The translations under genes were made by a program, and so were the position numbers. The notes beneath the pieces were generated by a model that saw nothing but the letters and a program-made list of their open reading frames with translations, searched no databases and was not told the origin of the DNA. This document shows, piece by piece, positions 57,665 through 64,000 of a DNA stretch of 64,000 nucleotides (position 1 is the first letter of the stretch; every line of letters begins with the position of its first letter). This stretch comes from Albifimbria verrucaria (lineage: Eukaryota > Ascomycota > Sordariomycetes > Hypocreales > Stachybotryaceae), in contig JAHREC010000018.1 in assembly GCA_020081605.1 (NCBI GenBank), forward strand, positions 1,612,001 through 1,676,000. The letters are read 5' to 3'.

Positions 57665-58762
57665 ATGGCTGCGCCCACTACCCTGCCGGCTCTTTTGACC
57701 TCGTTGTCACAATCTCTCTCTTCGGCGCTCGATGTTACGCCAAAGATCGCCTCCATAGAGCATCCCAAGGATGGCATATCGCTTCTCGACGTCAAGAACG
57801 AATTGCTCCTCTCATACCTCCAGAATCTCGTTTTCTTAATCCTCCTCAAGCTTCGAAACTCTCGAACCGACTCAGACGACCAGAGCGAGCTGGATGAATC
57901 TGTGCGAACAAAGCTCGTTGAGTTGCGTCTCTATTTGGAGAAGGGAGCCCGACCCCTGGAAGAGAAGTTGCGCTTCTCGATCGATCGATTCCTCCGCACA
58001 GCACAGGATGCGGAGCGTGAAGAGCAGCAGGCCCAACAGAAGGCCAACGCTACGCATGAAGACTCAGAATCCGGCTCCGACTCGGCAGAATCAGATGAAG
58101 AAGACGAGGCTGCTGGCAAGCGCAAATCTGGTGGCTTGTCGGCCGCACCTAAGCCTGGAGCCCTGATAAACGATGTCACGGCGCGACCCGCACGACGAGA
58201 CGATGCGCCGTCCGGCGTGTACCGTCCTCCTAAGCGAGATCGCCAGATCATGGAGCCTACCACACAGCGCCGTGAGAAGGGTGAACGCCGACCGATGAGA
58301 TCACACACCATGGAAGAATTCATCAGCACAGAGCTCTCAGCTGCGCCATTGGCTGAGCCCAGCATTGGCACCACCATCGTCCAGGGAGGACGCAGGACGA
58401 AGACCACTGCTGAGCGCAAGGAGGAGGACGAGCGTCGCGAGTACGAAGAGCTGCACTTCACCCGTCTGCCAAAGGAGAGCAAGAAGGATAAGGCCAAGAA
58501 GGCCAAGCAGGGTGGCCGTGATAACCGTATGATGTTTGGCGGCGAGGAGTGGCGAGACTTGGGTGAGGGTGTTGACCGCATCGACCGACTCACAAAGCGC
58601 AAGCAGTCTGGCGGCAACGTGCGAGCATTGCTCGACAAGAGCCGAAAGCGTGGCATCGATACCACGGATGGCCCACGTGGAAGCGGCCAGATGGGTGACC
58701 GGTTCCAGAAGAAGGTCAGGCTCATGGAGGCCGGCCGTGGAAGCAGAGGAAAGAACAGGTAG
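57665..58762 (+). CDS. LCP5: U3 snoRNP protein of the Sas10/Utp3/Lcp5 family
   Basis: Nucleolar factor of the small-subunit processome needed for early 18S rRNA maturation. One uninterrupted exon of 365 codons; I chose the ATG at 57665 (MAAPTTLPALLTSLSQSL) because the upstream extension is not protein-like. The Sas10/Utp3/C1D domain covers residues about 35-125 (GISLLDVKNELLLSYLQNLVFLILLKLR, VRTKLVELRLYLEKGARPLEEKLRFSIDRFLR). A Glu/Asp/Ser-rich linker leads to SGVYRPPKRDRQ, a basic segment, RREYEELHFTRLPKESKKDKAK and a Lys/Arg-rich C-terminus ending GSRGKNR. This is one of the few genes in the window without a frame break. Confidence 0.95.
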   Translation: MAAPTTLPALLTSLSQSLSSALDVTPKIASIEHPKDGISLLDVKNELLLSYLQNLVFLILLKLRNSRTDSDDQSELDESVRTKLVELRLYLEKGARPLEEKLRFSIDRFLRTAQDAEREEQQAQQKANATHEDSESGSDSAESDEEDEAAGKRKSGGLSAAPKPGALINDVTARPARRDDAPSGVYRPPKRDRQIMEPTTQRREKGERRPMRSHTMEEFISTELSAAPLAEPSIGTTIVQGGRRTKTTAERKEEDERREYEELHFTRLPKESKKDKAKKAKQGGRDNRMMFGGEEWRDLGEGVDRIDRLTKRKQSGGNVRALLDKSRKRGIDTTDGPRGSGQMGDRFQKKVRLMEAGRGSRGKNR

Positions 58763-59176
58763 ATTTACCAAATTCATCAATAGACTACAATCCTGGGATT
58801 GGATCATGCATAGGCATTAAGGATATACTCGTTGATTGTACTGATGTTATCCCTGCAATGATCATGGCGTTTACATGAATGGACATTAGACTTGTCTAAC
58901 ATAATAGGAGTTAGCAGATACTTGGCATTCAGACATAAAAGGAGTAAAAAAATCTGTCTCCGTTAGTATAGATTCTCACCAGATTTAATCCAATTGATTG
59001 CATCCCAAGTGCTGTCGCGTGGTGTGAATTGACGTCCCCGCCATGTCTAACAAACACTGCTGATAAGATAAGAGCTGGGAATTTTCTCCCAGAAACACCA
59101 TCAAAGTTACCTTGGCCGCATCCCATATTCTGACTCTTCAACTTTGCCCGACGAATTACGCCGCCCAGAGCCAACC
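58763..59176. other. Gap between LCP5 and RPC37
   Basis: LCP5 3' UTR and RPC37 promoter; AT-rich from 58800 to 58960. No gene is seen. Confidence 0.45.
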
Positions 59177-60422
59177 ATGTCGGACCCAAGCCAGCCCGCA
59201 GTCATGGACGACCCGGATAAGATGGAGATCCTCGTTGACAGCAGCAGCAACGACGAGGACGATCCCATCACCGCCACCTACAACGTCTTCCTCAACCCCG
59301 CCCTCCCCACGGCCGTCGCCTTCTCGTCCTTCAGCACCCCAACCGCACCGACGATGCGCCGCGTCCGCCGCCCACCGAGCTGCGCCTCAAGGCCGCCTCT
59401 GGTATGGTCGAGGTCGACATGCCCATGGACCACACCAGCGCCTACGACCGTGAGAAGGGTCTCAAATGGGGCCGCACCCTGCAAGCCTCCATGGCCGCCA
59501 AGAACGGCGGCAGCCACGGTCTCGCGGGTGGATTTGGTTTCGGCGCCGTGCAGCAGAGAGGCGCGTCCAAGAAGGCTATCGAATTGGAGGATGACAGCAA
59601 CCTGGACTGGAATGAGGCCATGAGGCAGAACAAGGTCTTGACGACACAGACTCTCGGTGGACAGTACCCGGAAGCCGATGAGGTGCAGTACATGGTCGGT
59701 GTCTTTCAAGGGTGTAAGTCTATGCTCGAATCAATCGACCCCGAAAGTCATTCAGTCAGTTCTTACTAACAATCTTTTGTCCCATACAGCCGACCTGCAT
59801 CTAACACCTGTCTCCTCGCTCATTCACCTCCGTCCGCAGCTGCATCACATCGATGCGACCACCCAGCTCGAGCGCCAAGCTGCTGCTGCCGCTTCCAAGG
59901 AGTCTGCCCCAGCTACCACCGGCGCCAGCGCCCGAGCTATTCATATGACCATCAAGACCACGGCTGACGGCGACGGCGTCACCACCGAAACCATGGCTGA
60001 CCGTCTGCGCTTCGTCCAGTCGGAGCCCTGGCGCCGCATGCGCTACACTGACGAGAACGAAGAGGCCGCCTGGGATGTCTACAACGACAGCCTGTTCCTC
60101 AAGGCCCCTCAGCCGGAGACCCAGGACACAGCTGCGCCGGCTGAGGGCGCCCCGCCGCGCCTCTCGAGGAAGTTGTCCCCAGTTCAGTACCAAGTGGGGT
60201 GATAAAGAACTGTTGGAGGCTGTCAGCGGTATCCAGAAGCCTGAGCCCCAGCCGGAACCAGTTCCCGTGCCCGTCAAGAAAGAAGAATTCAAGGCCAAAC
60301 AGCCCGAGCCTTCTCCTGCTGCTCCAGCCGAAGAAGCCAGGCAGCCCCGACTTCGACCCAGAGGTGGCGCATCAACTACGACAGCGCGACGAGGAGGCAA
60401 AGCTAAGACAACCACTTCCTAA
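59177..60422 (+). CDS. RPC37: RNA polymerase III subunit RPC5 (RPC37)
   Basis: Pol III-specific subunit that, with RPC53, forms a TFIIF-like dimer for initiation and termination. Start MSDPSQPAVMDDPDKMEIL; acidic DSSSNDEDDPITATYNVFLNPAL; then, after a one-base break near 59325, LLVLQHPNRTDDAPRPP, ELRLKAASGMVEVDMPMD, and further on EADEVQYMVGVFQG joined by an intron (59714-59789, with TACTAAC branch point) to SDLHLTPVSSLIHLRPQLHHIDA, the RPC5 signature. It continues with EPWRRMRYTDENEEAAWDVYNDSLF, and a second break near 60180 leads to TKWGDKELLEAVSGIQKPEP and a basic end. About 390 aa. Confidence 0.92.
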
Positions 60423-60894
60423 GGGTTGTTCTGGCGTGCTCATACCCAGCGATGGTCAAAGACAGATGCTAGATACGACTTGTACATATGTTCATTTTCA
60501 AAAGCAGTTGCATGGGCTCGGCGCAAGGATTATTGATAGATTAAATATACCGGGCAATTCAGGATGGCATAGAATGGAAAAAAAGTTTCAAGCTTTGGAA
60601 TTTGCATGTTCGAAAAACTCACACTACCATGTATGACCTTCAAAGGTCTCTGGTATACTGCCATCATCAGCGTTCAACCAGTCGTAGCAGTCAATGCACC
60701 TCGGCCTAGACATGGCGCCGCCTCCCGCGTATAATACACCCGGCATATCTAAGATGCCTTTTCCTGCTTTCAGACCCATGGGCAAACGCTAGTTTCCCCA
60801 TCCTAGTGTCACGGCTTTGTCCAACTCCCTCCAAAGTGTACCAAACCATATATAACCCTAGGAACCCACATATTAGATGGAATAATGAGTCGTC
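60423..60894. other. Convergent 3' gap between RPC37 and PAT1
   Basis: 3' UTRs; a frame at 60809-61246 is out of register with the end of PAT1. No gene is seen. Confidence 0.45.
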
Positions 60895-63455
60895 TACTGT
60901 AGTAGCTCCACGTCCAAGCCAATGGAGCGCATGAAAAGATTGACGCTGCCAAGTCGGTCAGCTGCCATTGCGGGCGGCAAAGTCTTCGAAAGTGAGACAG
61001 TATCAAGGACACGGTCTTTGACAGCAAGGACCAGTCGCGTTTGCTGGTCATGAGTAGCACTGACACCCATGGCAGCGAGAAGCTGCCAGACGTAAACATC
61101 CTCTCCGGTGTTAACGCTGCCAGGGAAGATATATGGCAGCGAAGGCTCAAGCCTGTTGAAGAAAGTCTCAAAAGTAAGATCCCTAAAGGCGGTGTTAGTA
61201 TCGAATCACTTGATTTACACAAAGGGGCACATACCACTTCTCCCATTGCTCAGCGTTGCCGGCTCCTGTTTGCTTCAACAGGACAGCGCGGCTGAGAATG
61301 AGGGTGAGCATCGACACGCCAATACGCGTCTTTGCGATGAGATCCACGTTCAGCTTCGTTGCAATCAGGTTGAGAACGCCATCGACGATATCCAATCCGG
61401 TGTCGTTGAAATATTGCATCAATGACGGCATGACCGTGGAAATGAAGAGTTCGATATTCTCACGCATGCTTGCGTTCAAAAGTGTGTCACCATTTGAAAT
61501 GGCAGCTCCTTGCACCACATCAAGCTGGTCGAGATGATAAATGATCATAGTCAAGATCGTTGTCCTCTGTTCGAAGCTAAGGTGCGGGAAGATACGAGGA
61601 ATTGCCCGCTTGCCCTTGGCACAAGACAGGAAGGCAATGAAGGGATGAGGAATTGTGGCCCCAATAGGCTCGTGGACCTTGAGTTCAGTCCAGAGTTTGG
61701 CATTCAGCGCATCCAGAGCCATTGCCCACTCCCTATGCCGGGCCTGCAGCTCGTCGTCCGCTGCAGCGGTGAGGGGGTGGTATAACTCTGACATGATCCT
61801 CCATCCTCATCAGAGTGCTGTAAACCTTCTCCACATTGCGAAGGACAGTCCTTCGGTCCAGGCCACTGGCTGTTGTGGGTGACTTCTTGCCACTGCTTGG
61901 TCGCTGGGTTTCACTTTCGGTACGTTTGATGTTGAGTAAAGGCTTGGGGTTTTGGCGTTACTGAATGAGATCTTGCCCAAACTACCAGCAATGACCAGCT
62001 GGGGTTCTTAGGCTTGTTCTTGGCAGCTTCAACAGCCCTTTGCACCTGTTGCTCCATACGTTGAATATGGTTTTCAGCAGGGCGGCCATGTCGCCTCATT
62101 GCGCCATGGCGGCTTCCAGTCTGGTAGAGATAGGTTTGAGCAAAGTTGCTGAGAGGTTGGCTAGGGTTCTGGCGCTGTCCAGCACGAATATGGCTGTAAA
62201 CCTGGTAGTAAAGTCTTCGGCCAAAGACACTTCCGATCCCTGATCAGCCGTCTGGCCAGTCGTTGTGACAAGCTGCTGCAGCTGGATCCGTGTGATGAAG
62301 TTCTTGTCCTGGGGGTCATGAGGCCGTTATCCTTGGACAAAAGCCAAATCTTGTGGTTGCGCTTTGCCCGCTTGGTTTCCTGGTCAAGGAAGGCAGCCTT
62401 CTCCTCTTCCGACATTTTAGCCATCTGGGGTGAGCCTGGGCCTGGGCTTGGGCCTGGGCCTGAGCTTGGGCTTGAGCAGTCTTGGGAACACCTGCTTGAG
62501 ACCGGTTAGGGTGGTGCCCAGACGGGCCCATGCGAGCAGCATCACCAGAGAGCCGGTGAGGGTTCTGCAAGATTTGCATGGGTTGAACAGGAGAGACTCC
62601 CTGCTGTTGATGATGATGCTGGTGTTGTTGATGCTGGTGTTGATGCACAGGCGCAACAGACAAAGCCTGAGCTGGAGGACTCGGTTTTGCCTGGTGGCCC
62701 TGGGGCCTTTGCAGAATGGTAACAGGGTGGCCATGGTCCATTTGCGAAGGTGGTGCTAATGGCTGGTTGCCAGCAAAGCCTGGAGGTGGCTGCTGGTATG
62801 CCGATGCATCGGGCATGGTAGGCGGGATCGGAGAAGGCCTCTTGGGCTGTGCGCGCATCGCAGCCTCGACCTCCTCCAGACTCATTACCTTGCGGCTGCT
62901 TGGTGCGGCTGCTTGAACTTGAGTCTGCGGCACCGCGGCAGGCTGAGGCGCGGTCTTGGCCGGACCGATGCCCCAGATGCTCTGGTCAACATGGAGATCG
63001 GGAAGTGGCTCTAGATCCCTATACTTCTCGTAGCCAGTCCGGGCAGGTCGCTGAGGCTGCGGAGCCGAGTAATATGCCGAGGACGGAGCAGCAGAACCAT
63101 AAGCCTGGTGTTGGACCTGGGGAGCTGCTACCCTCGTAGCCGGCTTCTGAAGGTGGTAGCGAACATTCTCCTCTTCAATAGCATTGGCGACTTTGGCAGT
63201 ATGGCCATGGAAGTCGAAGTCCTTGCCAACCTTGCTCGTACCTGCAGTGGTGCCTTCTCCGAAGGTGTCGTCGTTGAAAGCGTCGTCAGTCTCGTCGAGC
63301 TGATCGCCTAGGCCATCGTAGGTGTCTTCAAAGTCCAGGGCGTCATCGATGTCACCATTGCGTCCGGATAGCCCAGCAAACGGATCATGGGCCTGGGAGA
63401 AGCCGGGCGCGGCAGAGTTGTGCCGACCGGAGGTATCGAAGCCGAAGAAAGACAT
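60895..63455 (-). CDS. PAT1: mRNA decapping activator and P-body protein
   Basis: PAT1 bridges deadenylated mRNA, Lsm1-7 and the decapping enzyme. Start MSFFGFDTSGRHNSAAPGF at 63455; acidic N-terminus DIDDALDFEDTYDGLGDQLDETDDAFNDDTFG; EKYRDLEPLPDLHVDQSIWG; SRKVMSLEEVEAAMRAQ (the conserved PAT1 EEVEAxMR box); a Pro/Gln/His-rich region with a His/Gln repeat (62600-62650) and a Gln/Ala repeat (62433-62477); then a basic region. The C-terminal PAT1 domain includes ALNAKLWTELKVHEPIGATIPHPF, AIPRIFPHLSFEQRTTILTMIIYHLDQLDVV, SLMQYFNDTGLDIVDGVLNLI and TRIGVSMLTLILSRAVLL, an intron near 61230-61180, and MAADRLGSVNLFMRSIGLDVELLQ at the end. Several one-base breaks lie between 62420 and 61790. About 830 aa. 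Confidence 0.93.
62433..62477 (-). repeat. Gln-Ala dipeptide repeat tract inside PAT1
   Basis: Imperfect GCCTGG/GCTTGG hexamer repeat on the given strand, coding for alternating Ala and Gln (about seven units) in the disordered region of PAT1. Confidence 0.8.
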
Positions 63456-64000
63456 TTTAAGCAAGTTCGATATCGAGGACAGTAATCAAAATATGTTATA
63501 CTGCCAAGCAATGTTAGATCATGACATAAGAGGTGCGGCGAGTTTGGGGCGTAGTGAAGAAGCGTGTAATGGTCACAAGGTATTCCGGCACTGGCCAAGG
63601 TATGTGATATAAAAAGCAACTTGAAGCTCAAGATGCCGTAGCTACAGCCAGGTACGCTGAAGGAGTGGAGCCGACTGGCAGTACCCTTGCGACATGACAG
63701 ATGTATGAATGACTCCAACCCAATATAAGGCAAATGGCTTAAACACTCGTCTCCAGCCAGAACATGATGCTGAGCGCCGCAAAGTATACCCAGAGATGAG
63801 TGGACTTACCACTAAGAGTATGAAGGTTTCGCTAGGGGGCCGATGCGCAGAAATCTATCATGATTGCTCGAGGGCTTTGTGAGGAGGTCTGTCGGGCGAG
63901 GGGCGAGCCAGCAAGCGCGGTTTTTCGCAAGACGTTCCGACCAAGGAGCTCGAGGGCCCGGACGAATCCAGGAAAGCCGTAGGGTTGACGAGGGCGGCCG
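63456..64000. other. PAT1 upstream region to window end
   Basis: PAT1 promoter and leader. No gene start is recognised before the window ends. Confidence 0.4.

Noticed and set aside
57931..58725. A 264-residue open frame antisense to LCP5
   Set aside because: Ser/Arg-rich shadow of a Lys/Glu-rich coding sequence; LCP5 is intact on the other strand.

Overview
The window is nuclear DNA of a filamentous ascomycete, most likely a Sordariomycete (inference from gene content). The evidence is short GT-AG introns (about 45-125 nt) with CTAAC-type branch points, pyrimidine-rich leaders, a NACHT-ankyrin NLR, a Zn2Cys6 regulator, a GH7 cellulase, and fungal forms of housekeeping genes. I support 25 genes or gene parts and found no rRNA, tRNA, CRISPR array or intact transposon.

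Layout. 1-4.9 kb (-): an NLR-type protein (SesB-like alpha/beta hydrolase, NACHT ATPase, about ten ankyrin repeats) whose reading appears to continue into a ubiquitin-specific protease (USP) domain lacking its catalytic cysteine. 5.5-6.1 kb (-): a Nudix hydrolase. 7.9-21.98 kb: FKBP12 (+), ubiquitin-activating enzyme UBA1 (+), a 4E-T-like eIF4E-binding protein (+), SEC1 (-), a G-patch protein (-). 23.4-27.3 kb: an Old Yellow Enzyme oxidoreductase (+) convergent with a Zn2Cys6 factor (-). 29.5-32.6 kb: exonuclease V (-) and an F-box protein (+). 32.9-41.7 kb: an accessory stretch with four predicted secreted proteins (GH7 glucanase, CFEM-like GPI protein, phospholipase A2, glycine-rich protein) separated by long gene-poor DNA. 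43.2-63.5 kb: a dense conserved block with a NIPA-type Mg transporter (+), CHIP (-), a conserved unknown (+), ALG10 (-), QCR10 (-), MED4 (+), an EMP70/TMN protein (-), LCP5 (+), RPC37 (+) and PAT1 (-).

A property of the whole window dominates interpretation. Nearly every gene, including essential ones such as UBA1, FKBP12, SEC1, MED4 and RPC37, is interrupted by reading-frame breaks of a single missing base, very often in runs of C, G or T. This pattern is best explained by sequencing or assembly error rather than by mass pseudogenisation. Gene spans below therefore bridge these breaks, and exact protein sequences should not be taken from the raw reading frames.

Functional themes: ubiquitin (UBA1, CHIP, F-box protein, pseudo-USP), mRNA repression and decay (4E-T-like, PAT1), secretion (SEC1, ALG10, TMN protein) and transcription or ribosome assembly (MED4, RPC37, LCP5). 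Except for the OYE/regulator pair and the secreted-protein stretch, the order looks like ordinary fungal synteny rather than a dedicated pathway.
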